Shown piece after piece: positions 34,513-43,007 of a DNA stretch of 64,000 bases (position 1 is the stretch's first letter; each line of letters opens with the position of its first letter). The notes under the pieces are model-generated. The model did not search any database. It worked only from the letters and a program-made list of their open reading frames with translations, and was not told where the DNA came from. This DNA is from an uncultured Phocaeicola sp. GTDB taxonomy: Bacteria > Bacteroidota > Bacteroidia > Bacteroidales > Bacteroidaceae. The position numbers were made by a program, and so were the translations under genes. The stretch lies in NCBI GenBank assembly GCA_944319745.1, contig CALUET010000022.1:62001-126000 (forward strand). Direction: 5' to 3'.

Positions 34513-36138
34513 ATGGGAGCAACAAACTTCATTGCAGCAATAGAATTAGGCTCAACAAAAATCACAGCCGCCGCGGGAACAAAAGATGCGGACGGCAATC
34601 TTCAGATATTAGCATACGCAGAAGTGCCTGCGTCAAACTGCATAAAAAGAGGAATCATTTACAATCTGGACAAAACAACACAAGGTCTGAGCTCAATCAT
34701 CAAGCAGTTGGAAGACAAACTTCAAGCGCCCATAAAAAAAGTTTATGTAGGCGTTGGCGGACAATCAATACAGACAATTCTCAACACAGAGACCAAAACA
34801 CTGAACGAAGCTACCAAAGTTTCGCAGGCTCTCATAGATTCGATGATGAGGGACAACCGCAAGAAAGCTCCTATTGACCGGGAAATATTGGCTGTTGAAC
34901 CGCAAGAATATAAAATAGGAAACAATTTGCTAACCGAACCAATCGGCATTCCTGCCAACCACATAGAAGGTCATTTTCTGAACATCATCGGCAAAAACAC
35001 ACTAAAAAGCAACATAAAACAATGCATCCGACAAGCAGGTTATGAGGTGGCAGACTACCTTCTTTCTCCCCTTGTAACGGCAGACGCAATCCTGACAGAC
35101 AGCGAAAAGCGGTCGGGATGTGCCCTTATTGACTTCGGAGCATCGACAACAACCGTATCGGTTTACAAGAACAATCTGCTCAGACATCTCGCCGTCATCC
35201 CTTTAGGCAGCAATAATATCACCAAAGATATATGCAGCCTGCAAATAGAGGAAGATGATGCCGAACAGTTAAAACTGAAATATGCCAGTGCATATACCGA
35301 AACAACTAATAATAATGACGAAACAAAAAAAGAATATTCCATTGACGGACACTGCAACATATTGGCACTGAAACTGGAAGACATCGTAGAATCACGGGTA
35401 AAAGAAATCATAGAAAACATACAAAACCAGATAACACATTCTGAATACAACGGCAAATTAATGGCAGGAGTTGTCTTTACAGGAGGAGGTTCAAACCTGC
35501 CAAATCTGGAAAAGGCGTTCACAAACATCACCAAAATCGACAAGGTTCGAATTGCACGAACGGCAAATGTTAAGCTGACCGGCGAAACAAACCTGCCGCA
35601 AGACGGCACACAAAACACACTTATCGGCTTATTGTATGCCGGAAAGGAGAACTGCTGTAAGATCGATTCCCGCAATGATAACCCCACAATATTTGATGAA
35701 ATCAAAAAGAACGAGGAGATGTTAAAGGAATGCGACCAGCTTATACTTGAAGCAACAAAGGCCCTTAACGGCCGGAATTATGCGGAGGCCCTGCAAAAAC
35801 TTGACAAAGCTTCCGGAATGAATCTAAATGAGAAAAAAGAAAGCATTCAGCAACTGAAGGAGGAAATCAAGGCAAAAGAAAAAGAGGCTGCACAGGAAAA
35901 GCAAGAACAACTCAACACGTTCGAACAGCTTATGCAAGAGGCCAAACAACTCATGCAGAAGAAAAATCATAAAGCAGCACTTGCCAAAATAGAACAAGCG
36001 CAGCAAATGAACTTACCCGACAAAGAAGAAGAAATAAAAGCCCTGGAAGAAGAAATAAAAAAACAAAAGAAAGAAAACAAGTGGCTCTCAAAAATCTTCG
36101 GACAATTTGAAGATATTATGAAAGACGAGGAGAAATAA
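34513..36138 (+). CDS. ftsA: Cell division protein FtsA with extended TPR-like C-terminus
   Basis: 541 residues; E. coli FtsA has 420. Residues 1-385 form the actin-like core: IAAIELGSTKITAAAG (phosphate 1), the 1C domain region around KTLNEATKVSQALIDSMMRDN, phosphate 2 CALIDFGASTTTVSVYK (203-219) and adenosine loop VFTGGGSNLPNLEKA (321-335). From about 400 the protein departs from the usual form: a helical duplication at about 407-458 and 470-521, then a short amphipathic helix KWLSKIFGQFEDIM (523-536) resembling the FtsA membrane-targeting helix. Thus the extra module sits between core and membrane anchor. FtsA tethers FtsZ to the membrane. Confidence 0.95.
   Translation: MGATNFIAAIELGSTKITAAAGTKDADGNLQILAYAEVPASNCIKRGIIYNLDKTTQGLSSIIKQLEDKLQAPIKKVYVGVGGQSIQTILNTETKTLNEATKVSQALIDSMMRDNRKKAPIDREILAVEPQEYKIGNNLLTEPIGIPANHIEGHFLNIIGKNTLKSNIKQCIRQAGYEVADYLLSPLVTADAILTDSEKRSGCALIDFGASTTTVSVYKNNLLRHLAVIPLGSNNITKDICSLQIEEDDAEQLKLKYASAYTETTNNNDETKKEYSIDGHCNILALKLEDIVESRVKEIIENIQNQITHSEYNGKLMAGVVFTGGGSNLPNLEKAFTNITKIDKVRIARTANVKLTGETNLPQDGTQNTLIGLLYAGKENCCKIDSRNDNPTIFDEIKKNEEMLKECDQLILEATKALNGRNYAEALQKLDKASGMNLNEKKESIQQLKEEIKAKEKEAAQEKQEQLNTFEQLMQEAKQLMQKKNHKAALAKIEQAQQMNLPDKEEEIKALEEEIKKQKKENKWLSKIFGQFEDIMKDEEK
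35731..36075 (+). repeat. Tandem 63-residue coding duplication in the FtsA tail
   Basis: Residues 407-458 and 470-521 align without gaps: each has QL..EA near the start, then N, AL.K, MNL, K and L.EEIK. By hand about 22 of 52 positions are identical. Each unit looks like a TPR-type helix pair followed by a charged helix. Confidence 0.7.
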
Positions 36139-36184
36139 ATTATACCATCCATAACAGCAGACAAAGAGAAAGAAAGGAACAGCC

Positions 36185-37465
36185 ATGCAGGAAGATAACA
36201 TCATGCCATTCGAATTTAAGAGGAATGAAAGCATAATCAAGGTAATCGGTGTGGGAGGCGGTGGCGGCAATGCCGTCAATCACATGTATGAACAAAAAAT
36301 ACACGACGTGACATTTGCCATCTGCAATACCGACAGACAAGTGCTTAACATGTCGCCCATCCCCATGAAGATCCAGTTGGGCAGTGAAGGACTTGGCGCC
36401 GGGAACCGCCCCGAAAAAGCACGTATTGCCACAGAAGAGAGCATCGATAGCGTGAAGAACATGCTAAACGACGGCAGTAAAATGGTATTCATCACCGCAG
36501 GAATGGGCGGAGGCACAGGAACCGGCGCCGCCCCCATCATTGCAAAAACAGCAAAAGAGATGGGCATCCTGACGGTCGGCATCGTAACCATTCCTTTTCT
36601 TTTCGAAGGTTTCCCTAAAATAAATCAGGCATTGGACGGCGTGGAAGAGATGAGCAAATACGTCGATGCGCTATTAGTTATCAATAATGAGCGGTTAAGA
36701 GACGTGTATCCTGACCTCAGTGTTGACAATGCTTTTGGAAAAGCCAACGACACATTATCCATCGCGGCCAAAAGTATTGCAGAAACCATCACATTGGAAG
36801 GAAAGATTAATCTCGACTTCAACGATGTAAAAACAGTACTGAAGGACGGAGGCATCGCCCTCATGAGTACAGGTTATGGCGAAGGAGAAGGACGCATAAC
36901 CAAAGCTTTCAACGAAGCCTTGCATTCTCCTTTGATAAACAGCAATAACATCTTCAACTCGAAAAAGGTTCTTTTCAGCATTACATACAGTCCTTCATGC
37001 GACCTTATGATGGATGAGATGAATGAGGTAAACGACTTTATGAACCGTTTCGGGAAAGAAATGGAAACAAAATGGGGATTATACGTCGATGAAAGCCTTG
37101 AAGGAAAAATAAAAGTTACCCTCCTTGCCACGGGTTTCGGCATAAAAGATATACCGGGAATAGAGACGGACTCTACGATGCAAAGCAAAGAAGAGGAAGA
37201 AGAGCGCCAGCGTCGTATGGAACGAATCGGGAAATATTATGGAAATACCCATTTAATCTATCAGAAACATAACCACGTTTACAGCTATATATTCAAGCAA
37301 AACGACTTGGACAACGACGACATCATCAGCATGGTTGAAGCAAGTCCGACATACAAACGGATAAAAAAAGACCTGGACAACATCTTATCCAGATCCCTCA
37401 ACGACGAGCCTGTAATCAATCAGCCGAATGCAACCGATGAAAACTCTATGACCATTACATTCTAA
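36185..37465 (+). CDS. ftsZ: Cell division protein FtsZ with unusual C-terminal tail
   Basis: 426 residues. GTP-binding tubulin motif GGGTGTG at 108-114 and the synergy-loop motif NLDFNDV at 209-215 are intact, so it should polymerise with GTP hydrolysis. The core ends near residue 327 (FGIKDIPGIE). The last 100 residues include a charged helix (KEEEEERQRRMERIGKYY) and end SMTITF. The usual C-terminal peptide (D/E-I-P-x-F-L-R/K) bound by FtsA is not visible. The start at 36185 is backed by an AGAAAGGAAC SD-like sequence. Confidence 0.97.
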   Translation: MQEDNIMPFEFKRNESIIKVIGVGGGGGNAVNHMYEQKIHDVTFAICNTDRQVLNMSPIPMKIQLGSEGLGAGNRPEKARIATEESIDSVKNMLNDGSKMVFITAGMGGGTGTGAAPIIAKTAKEMGILTVGIVTIPFLFEGFPKINQALDGVEEMSKYVDALLVINNERLRDVYPDLSVDNAFGKANDTLSIAAKSIAETITLEGKINLDFNDVKTVLKDGGIALMSTGYGEGEGRITKAFNEALHSPLINSNNIFNSKKVLFSITYSPSCDLMMDEMNEVNDFMNRFGKEMETKWGLYVDESLEGKIKVTLLATGFGIKDIPGIETDSTMQSKEEEEERQRRMERIGKYYGNTHLIYQKHNHVYSYIFKQNDLDNDDIISMVEASPTYKRIKKDLDNILSRSLNDEPVINQPNATDENSMTITF

Positions 37466-37494
37466 CGAACAATCATTTTTAAAATTTAAATACA

Positions 37495-37944
37495 ATGGAC
37501 TTATTCGAACAAATCAGCAATGATATTAAAGACGCCATGAAGGCGAAAGACAAAGTGAGACTGGAGACGTTGCGCAACGTGAAAAAATGCTTCCTCGAAG
37601 CCAAAACTGCTCCCGGAGCAAACGATACGTTGACCGATGAAACCGCATTAAAAATCATGCAGAAACTCGTTAAACAGGGAAAAGACTCGGCTGCTGTTTA
37701 CGAAGGACAGGGACGGGCCGACCTTGCCGACGAAGAAATGCAGCAGGTACGCGTAATTGAAACCTATCTTCCCAAGCAATTGTCCCCCGAAGAGCTGGAG
37801 ACAAAACTGAAAGAAATCATCGCCCGTGTGGGCGCCACAAGCGGAAAAGACATGGGGAAGGTGATGGGCGTAGCAAGCAAAGAACTTGCCGGACTGGCCG
37901 AAGGACGTGCCATTTCCGCGAAAGTTAAGGAATTACTCGGATAA
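37495..37944 (+). CDS. GatB/YqeY domain-containing protein
   Basis: 149 residues matching the YqeY family: MDLFEQISNDIKDAMKAKDKVRLETLR, then EEMQQVRVIETYLPKQLS and SGKDMGKVMGVASKELAG. The domain is shared with the tail of GatB, where it contacts tRNA, but stand-alone YqeY has no settled role. It lies 29 nt after ftsZ and closes the dcw transcription unit before a strong hairpin. Confidence 0.93.
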   Translation: MDLFEQISNDIKDAMKAKDKVRLETLRNVKKCFLEAKTAPGANDTLTDETALKIMQKLVKQGKDSAAVYEGQGRADLADEEMQQVRVIETYLPKQLSPEELETKLKEIIARVGATSGKDMGKVMGVASKELAGLAEGRAISAKVKELLG

Positions 37945-37990
37945 GACACTCACACCGGATTAAAAAAAAGACATCCATATCCTTAATCAG

Positions 37991-38024
37991 TCGCTTCGAT
38001 GTTTATAACAAAACATCGAAGCGA
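37991..38024 (+). terminator. Terminator at the end of the dcw cluster
   Basis: Perfect 14-bp stem TCGCTTCGATGTTT/AAACATCGAAGCGA with a 6-nt loop, followed by TTCTTATAAAAC. The T-tract is short, but the stem is strong and placed 46 nt after the stop. Confidence 0.7.
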
Positions 38025-38089
38025 TTCTTATAAAACACGCCATTCTTTTAACCACTGAAACATTATTCTCCTTATAATATTACCCCACT

Positions 38090-39592
38090 ATGAAACTCAA
38101 CATACCTATCTTTTTCCTCCTGATCACAGCCTTTACTTTATCGCCCGCGCTGTATGCCTGCAGTGAAGATGACAACGACATCCCCGAAAAAGAAGAACAA
38201 ACAGACGATGAAACGGAGAGCACCACAAAGGTAAATGCGGTTACCAATCTGAAAGCCTCGCAAACGGAGAAAGCAAACGAGCTTTTAATCAGCTGGGACA
38301 ACGCAGCAAACGTCACAACTGTTGAGCTTTCCTGGTGGCCGGAAAACGCAGAAGAAAGCGAAGCATCCACGACAAACGTAAGCATATTCAGCGGAATTAA
38401 AAAAGAAAGAAGAATCACTGTAAGTAAATACGGGACGTATTATATAGGAGCCGTTGCCATAGACAAAGACGGAAACCGCTCGGAAAAAGTAAAAGTCAAA
38501 GGGACGCCCGCAGAAAAAGACTTCCGCATGAACTGGAGCGAACTGGCAGACAGTTGCACATACGTGCTGATAGAACAGTTCATGGACAAGGAAAAAGGTA
38601 CCTTCTGGAGCACGCCCCACGACATAAATCATGACTCCGAATTCATCTATTGGCAGCAGGCTCATGCTATGGATGTGGTGATCTATTCGTACGAACGTAT
38701 CAAGGATCTTGATCCCGAACGGGCATCCGCCTATGAAAACTATTTCCGCCTTTGGTACGAAAACCATGCAAACAATTACCATAATGATCCGACGGACGAG
38801 ACCGGATTCCTCAACGATTTTACCGACGACATGTGTTGGATTTGCCTGACGCTGATACACATGACAGAAGCAACCGGCAATAATCTTTACATGGAAACGG
38901 CAAAAAAGGTTTACGATAACTACATCATTACACGTGCATGGACCGACAACCGGGGCACAGGACTTCCGTGGGAAATCGACGACTCGAACAGAAATGCCTG
39001 TACCAACGCGCCGGGATGCCTGATTGCCGCCAAACTTTATTTGAAATACGGCAATGAAAATTATCTTGAAAACGCAAAAACGCTATACCGCTACGTGATG
39101 GATAATCTGGAAGAAGGAAACGGAAAAATAGAAGAACCCCCTCTTACCTACACACAAGGCACATTCGGTGAGGCATGCCGGCAATTGTATCACGCAACAG
39201 GCGAAAGCCATTATATGAAAAACGCCGAAGAAGCCATCATTTACGGCCTGACAAGCGACCGGTGTACCAGCAACGGCATCTTAAGGCATGAGGGCGAAAG
39301 CATGGATCAAAGCATATTCAAGGCTGTACTGATACCGTATGCCGTAAACCTTTCTCTCGATGAAAGCGCACAAACGTCCGTTCGTTCGCAAATATACACG
39401 TGCATCGAGCAGAACGCGGAAACGCTGCGTCATCACTTAGACCGCAGTCAATGGCCGGCCATGTACTGCAACTATTTCTGGGGAGAAACATTTCCGAAAG
39501 ACGGAACAGGCTCAATGGGAGCGCAAACCAGCGGGGCGTCTCTCATGGAAGGGGCCGCAAGGCTCATCTCCTCACCCGATTCCGAAGAATAA
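38090..39592 (+). CDS. Glycoside hydrolase family 76 (alpha-1,6-mannanase type) surface lipoprotein
   Basis: 500 residues. The signal peptide ends ALYAC (Cys24) and is followed by S-E-D-D-N-D, the acid-rich Bacteroidetes export signal for surface lipoproteins. Residues about 45-145 form a DUF4959/Fn3-like beta domain. The rest is an (alpha/alpha)6 GH76 domain with the catalytic Asp pair in FLNDFTDDMCWICL and family block GQ-like YTQGTFGEACRQLYHATG. GH76 enzymes cut the alpha-1,6-mannose backbone of fungal mannan. It stands alone, without SusCD or other mannan genes. Family call is fairly firm, substrate is inferred. Confidence 0.82.
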   Translation: MKLNIPIFFLLITAFTLSPALYACSEDDNDIPEKEEQTDDETESTTKVNAVTNLKASQTEKANELLISWDNAANVTTVELSWWPENAEESEASTTNVSIFSGIKKERRITVSKYGTYYIGAVAIDKDGNRSEKVKVKGTPAEKDFRMNWSELADSCTYVLIEQFMDKEKGTFWSTPHDINHDSEFIYWQQAHAMDVVIYSYERIKDLDPERASAYENYFRLWYENHANNYHNDPTDETGFLNDFTDDMCWICLTLIHMTEATGNNLYMETAKKVYDNYIITRAWTDNRGTGLPWEIDDSNRNACTNAPGCLIAAKLYLKYGNENYLENAKTLYRYVMDNLEEGNGKIEEPPLTYTQGTFGEACRQLYHATGESHYMKNAEEAIIYGLTSDRCTSNGILRHEGESMDQSIFKAVLIPYAVNLSLDESAQTSVRSQIYTCIEQNAETLRHHLDRSQWPAMYCNYFWGETFPKDGTGSMGAQTSGASLMEGAARLISSPDSEE

Positions 39593-39605
39593 AACGACAA
39601 GAAAT

Positions 39606-39659
39606 TCCCGGTCAATAATGCCGAGCATCATCCCTAAACCGCCGGAAGATTGACCGGGA
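39606..39659. terminator. Bidirectional terminator between GH76 and recO genes
   Basis: Stem TCCCGGTCAAT (39606-39616)/ATTGACCGGGA (39649-39659) with a 32-nt loop lies between convergent stops. It abuts the recO stop codon at 39660. Confidence 0.6.
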
Positions 39660-40382
39660 TTAAAACAGTTCTTTCAGTACCTCAAACGAATTAATTTCAT
39701 GAAAATCGGGCAGGTGTAAACGATAATACTCCAATATTATCTCCAAACAACGCCGGCGTTCGTAACGGTTCATCGCAAACAAATGCATCGTTTCATAATT
39801 CATCCGCATCAGTTTGCCTACATGCGATGCTTCTTCGACATCGAGGAACTGACCATGAAACGGGCGTGAAGTAACAAAACAAGCGTTCAGCATATCGAAA
39901 AAACAACCGTCTTCGTAATTCTCCACATTGGGATAAAGTCCGAGAAAACGGGATAAACGCATCAAGAAAACCAAATGAAAATTAGAGTATCCCGCATTGC
40001 ATACATCCAACCAACGAACCGAATAAGTAAGATATGCAAACAAAGGGGCATTTTCTCCCTCTTCCTTCAAAGCACGAAACAGGAACTCCGACAAAAAAAG
40101 AGCGATAGCCGATTTATACGGATCGTAAGGCAACGAACGAAACACATAATTCATTTTAGCCTCACGAACGGAATAAATCTCCGCATGAGGGCGAACTTCC
40201 GCCTCAATCTCCACCATCGACAAAGGCTGAAAAAGCACAGATTTCATGGCCGACTTACGCGATTTCCGCAAAGGAAAAAGGAAACTTCTCCTCCCCTCCT
40301 CCTTCGTAAAAAAATACGCAATATTCGACTTATCATTATACTTCAACGTATGAAGCACTATCCCGGTATATTTTTTCAACAT
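39660..40382 (-). CDS. recO: DNA repair protein RecO
   Basis: 240 residues from [21 protein letters not shown] longer frame from 40430 lies upstream of the -7 box and is rejected. RecO loads RecA on SSB-coated DNA with RecR. The N-terminal OB fold ([20 protein letters not shown]... [15 protein letters not shown]) and the helical C-terminal part ([35 protein letters not shown]) match. The zinc-binding Cys cluster found in some RecO proteins is absent, as is usual in Bacteroidetes. Confidence 0.92.
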   Translation of the reverse strand: MLKKYTGIVLHTLKYNDKSNIAYFFTKEEGRRSFLFPLRKSRKSAMKSVLFQPLSMVEIEAEVRPHAEIYSVREAKMNYVFRSLPYDPYKSAIALFLSEFLFRALKEEGENAPLFAYLTYSVRWLDVCNAGYSNFHLVFLMRLSRFLGLYPNVENYEDGCFFDMLNACFVTSRPFHGQFLDVEEASHVGKLMRMNYETMHLFAMNRYERRRCLEIILEYYRLHLPDFHEINSFEVLKELF

Positions 40383-40419
40383 AATGCCAACACCGTAAAC
40401 AATCCTATCAAACTTCTGA

Positions 40420-40427
40420 CAAAGATA
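40420..40427 (-). promoter_or_regulatory. Promoter -7 box for recO
   Basis: TATCTTTG on the minus strand, 37 nt upstream of the recO ATG at 40382. Confidence 0.6.
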
Positions 40428-40481
40428 CAATAATGAAAGATATTATCGGAGAGGGAGAATCGCAAAAAATATTAGGAAAGT

Positions 40482-40512
40482 TTTGGCAAAACAAAAAATA
40501 TTCATACCTTTG
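40482..40512 (+). promoter_or_regulatory. Promoter for tRNA-Glu and rpsT (-33 and -7 elements)
   Basis: TTTG at 40482-40485 and TACCTTTG at 40505-40512 are separated by 19 nt, the textbook Bacteroidetes spacing. A leader of about 65 nt with a GGAATG/CATTCC hairpin precedes the tRNA. Confidence 0.8.
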
Positions 40513-40581
40513 CATCCGCGAATAAGGAATGAAACATTCCCGTTAAGGTTCTGGAAATACGTTCCCAAAACCTACAAAGGC

Positions 40582-40653
40582 GGCCCGTTCGTCTATCGGT
40601 TAGGACGCAAGATTTTCATTCTTGAAAGGGGGGTTCGATTCCCCCACGGGCTA
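40582..40653 (+). tRNA. tRNA-Glu (anticodon TTC)
   Basis: The cloverleaf is complete. Acceptor arms GGCCCGT and ACGGGCT pair (first pair G-U), the anticodon stem is CAAGA/TCTTG around loop TTTTCAT with anticodon TTC at 40615-40617, and the T arm reads GGGGG-TTCGATT-CCCCC. The discriminator is A and CCA is not encoded. rpsT follows after 43 nt, probably on the same primary transcript. Confidence 0.96.
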
Positions 40654-40696
40654 CATAATAAACAATATCACGAACAATATTTAAAGATTAGTCGAG

Positions 40697-40951
40697 ATGG
40701 CAAATCACAAATCATCTATTAAAAGAATCAGACAAGAAGAAAAAAGAAGACTTCACAACAGATATTATGCAAAAACCATGCGTAATGCCGTGAGAAAACT
40801 TCGCGCAGTCACTGACAAAACAGAGGCTTTGGCTTTGTATCCCAGCGTACAGAAAATGTTGGATAAATTAGCAAAACGTAATATTATCCACCGTAACAAG
40901 GCAGCAAACTTGAAGTCAAAGTTGTCTGCACACATCAAGAGTTTAGCTTGA
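40697..40951 (+). CDS. rpsT: 30S ribosomal protein S20
   Basis: 84 residues, the normal length. S20 binds the 16S rRNA 5' and 3' minor domains early in assembly. The start [21 protein letters not shown] and the late [19 protein letters not shown] are characteristic, and Lys/Arg content is high. It follows tRNA-Glu and ends at an intrinsic terminator. Confidence 0.97.
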   Translation: MANHKSSIKRIRQEEKRRLHNRYYAKTMRNAVRKLRAVTDKTEALALYPSVQKMLDKLAKRNIIHRNKAANLKSKLSAHIKSLA

Positions 40952-40971
40952 GAATAACACTCAAAAAGTAT

Positions 40972-41000
40972 AAAGGCCGGATTATGCAATTCGGTCTTTT
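40972..41000 (+). terminator. Terminator after rpsT
   Basis: Stem AAAGGCCG (40972-40979)/CGGTCTTT (40992-40999), one G-U pair, followed by TTGTTGTTTAT, 20 nt after the stop. Confidence 0.65.
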
Positions 41001-41250
41001 GTTGTTTATACCCCGGGAAACGCATAATCTCTCCATTCTCCCGGCTCGCCTTTAAGGCCACACACAGCACCGTGCGAATAAAAACATGAGGATATTTCTC
41101 CGGAAAGACAGTATCGAACATACAGAAACAACCCGTTCCTTTGCGAAAAAGACAATAACGGCTTTTTAAAACCATAACGAAAAGTAACGGGAAAAGCCCG
41201 ACAGGGCAAGAAAAATCCGCTAAAAAGGTCCTGCAAGCACTGTTACAAAA
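41001..41250. other. Gene-free interval between rpsT and lptB
   Basis: About 250 nt between two converging terminators. Short open frames on the minus strand lack family resemblance and a promoter. I see no RNA gene or repeat in it. Confidence 0.5.
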
Positions 41251-41284
41251 TAAAAAAAGGATGGAAATCGTTTCCACCCTTTTA
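41251..41284 (-). terminator. Terminator of lptB
   Basis: On the minus strand AAAAGGGTGGAAA/TTTCCATCCTTTT (one mismatch) with a 3-nt loop is followed by a T-rich tail, 29 nt after the lptB stop. Confidence 0.75.
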
Positions 41285-41312
41285 TGCTTTCCTCCCATAT
41301 ATTCGTCTCGCT

Positions 41313-42125
41313 TCAACTCTTCAACTGAAACTCCTTTCTGCGAAGAACGAAACTATTGCTCAAATACTTTTCGCGCACAATTTGGTTAGCGGCCAGTTCT
41401 TCAGGCGTTCCTTGAAAAAGAATTTTTCCCTCAAACAACAGGTAAGCCCGATCAGTGATACTCAATGTTTCCTGCACATTGTGGTCGGTAATAAGAATGC
41501 CGATGTTCTTATACTTCAGCTTCCATACGATATTTTGAATATCTTCAACGGCAATCGGATCGACACCAGCAAAGGGCTCGTCAAGCATAATAAACTTTGG
41601 ATCGATAGCCAGACAACGGGCAATCTCCGTACGGCGGCGTTCGCCTCCCGACAATTGATCCCCCAAATTCTTCCGAACTTTCTGTAAACCGAACTCGGCG
41701 ATCAGGCTCTCCAATTTTTCTTTCTGGTACTCTTTTGAAGTATTTGTCAATTCAAGCACAGAAGAAATGTTATCTTCCACACTCATTTTGCGGAAGACAG
41801 AAGCTTCTTGTGCCAGATAACCTATTCCGCTGCGCGCACGTTTATACACAGGATAATCGGTGATATCCACATTATTCAGGTAAATATGTCCCTCATTCGG
41901 CACAATTAATCCCGTAGTCATATAGAAAGACGTGGTTTTTCCTGCCCCGTTGGGACCTAAAAGCCCGACAATTTCTCCCTGCTTCACATTGATCGAGACA
42001 TGACTTACTACGGTTCGTTTACCATATTTCTTTACAAGATTTTCCGTGCGAAGCACCATCCTTCCGTCGGAAGGAAGCTCAAAACTCTGTTCCGGAACTG
42101 ATTGTTGCGTCTTTTTCTCTGCCAT
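41313..42125 (-). CDS. lptB: LPS export ABC transporter ATPase
   Basis: 270 residues. LptB powers LptFG to extract lipopolysaccharide from the inner membrane. Walker [15 protein letters not shown]-loop [12 protein letters not shown], signature [15 protein letters not shown] and Walker [21 protein letters not shown] are intact; the run [16 protein letters not shown] and [12 protein letters not shown] are LptB hallmarks. It is about 30 residues longer at the N-terminus than E. coli LptB ([19 protein letters not shown]). Start at 42125 fits a -7 box 22 nt upstream. Partner genes lie elsewhere. Confidence 0.95.
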   Translation of the reverse strand: MAEKKTQQSVPEQSFELPSDGRMVLRTENLVKKYGKRTVVSHVSINVKQGEIVGLLGPNGAGKTTSFYMTTGLIVPNEGHIYLNNVDITDYPVYKRARSGIGYLAQEASVFRKMSVEDNISSVLELTNTSKEYQKEKLESLIAEFGLQKVRKNLGDQLSGGERRRTEIARCLAIDPKFIMLDEPFAGVDPIAVEDIQNIVWKLKYKNIGILITDHNVQETLSITDRAYLLFEGKILFQGTPEELAANQIVREKYLSNSFVLRRKEFQLKS

Positions 42126-42147
42126 CTTTCAATCTTTTGACACGATA

Positions 42148-42155
42148 CAAAAGTA
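42148..42155 (-). promoter_or_regulatory. Promoter -7 box for lptB
   Basis: TACTTTTG on the minus strand, 22 nt upstream of the ATG. Confidence 0.58.
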
Positions 42156-42229
42156 GTAAAATTATTGGGTTATATGGTCATTCATTCCATTTTCGTTCCA
42201 CCTTTTGAGATAATTATGACTAAAAAGTG

Positions 42230-42237
42230 TACTTTTG
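42230..42237 (+). promoter_or_regulatory. Promoter -7 box for mlaE-mlaF
   Basis: TACTTTTG, 26 nt upstream of the mlaE ATG; a TTTG at 42204-42207 could be the -33 element with a slightly long 22-nt spacer. Confidence 0.6.
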
Positions 42238-42263
42238 TATCAGATTAAATTGAATTATTAATC

Positions 42264-43007
42264 ATGGTCAAACCTATTACTACCTTAGGAAAATACCTTA
42301 TGTTGATGGGAAGGATTTTCGCTAAGCCGGAACGCTTCCGCGTTTACTTCAAACAATATATCAATGAAATGACTCAATTGGGCATCGATTCTATCGGGAT
42401 TGTGCTGTTGATTTCGTTCTTTATCGGCGCCGTTATCTGCATTCAGATTAAATTAAACATCGAAAGTCCGTGGATGCCCCGGTTCGTTGTCGGTTATACG
42501 ACTCGAGAAATATTACTGCTGGAATTCTCATCTTCCATCATGTGTCTCATCCTTGCCGGGAAAGTAGGCTCAAACATTGCCTCAGAAATCGGAACAATGC
42601 GTGTAACGCAACAAATAGATGCTCTCGAAATCATGGGTATCAATTCGGCATCTTACCTGATTTTGCCGAAGATCTTAGGACTGATGACCATCATCCCCTT
42701 CCTGGTTATATTCAGTATTTTTGCCGGAATAATCGGAGCTTTTTGTACAGCATGGTTTGCCGGTATAATGAACGCTACCGACTTGGAGTACGGACTTCAG
42801 TATTGTTTCGTAGAATGGTACATTTGGTGTAGTTTCATCAAGTCGTTATTTTTCGCATTCATCATCGCAAGTGTATCGGCTTATTTCGGATACACGGTAG
42901 AAGGTGGCTCAATCGCCGTCGGAAAAGCCAGCACCGATGCCGTAGTTTCCAGCAGCATCTTGATTTTGTTCTCCGATCTTTTACTCACTCAATTACTAAT
43001 GGGATGA
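42264..43007 (+). CDS. mlaE: MlaE-type ABC transporter permease (phospholipid transport)
   Basis: 247 residues with five membrane segments. MlaE with MlaF moves phospholipids between inner and outer membrane. Family motifs are LISFFIGAVICIQIKLN, CLILAGKVGSNIASEIGTMRVTQQIDALEIMGI (the EQIDAL-type coupling region) and SVSAYFGYTVEGGSIAVGKAST. It overlaps mlaF by 4 bp (ATGA). The substrate-binding MlaD protein is not next to it here. Confidence 0.93.
   Translation: MVKPITTLGKYLMLMGRIFAKPERFRVYFKQYINEMTQLGIDSIGIVLLISFFIGAVICIQIKLNIESPWMPRFVVGYTTREILLLEFSSSIMCLILAGKVGSNIASEIGTMRVTQQIDALEIMGINSASYLILPKILGLMTIIPFLVIFSIFAGIIGAFCTAWFAGIMNATDLEYGLQYCFVEWYIWCSFIKSLFFAFIIASVSAYFGYTVEGGSIAVGKASTDAVVSSSILILFSDLLLTQLLMG

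Noticed and set aside
40483-40722. 79-codon open frame across the tRNA-Glu
   Set aside because: It runs through promoter, tRNA and into rpsT; the tRNA explains the sequence.
40765-41316. 183-codon open frame antisense to rpsT
   Set aside because: It overlaps most of rpsT and two terminators and resembles no family.
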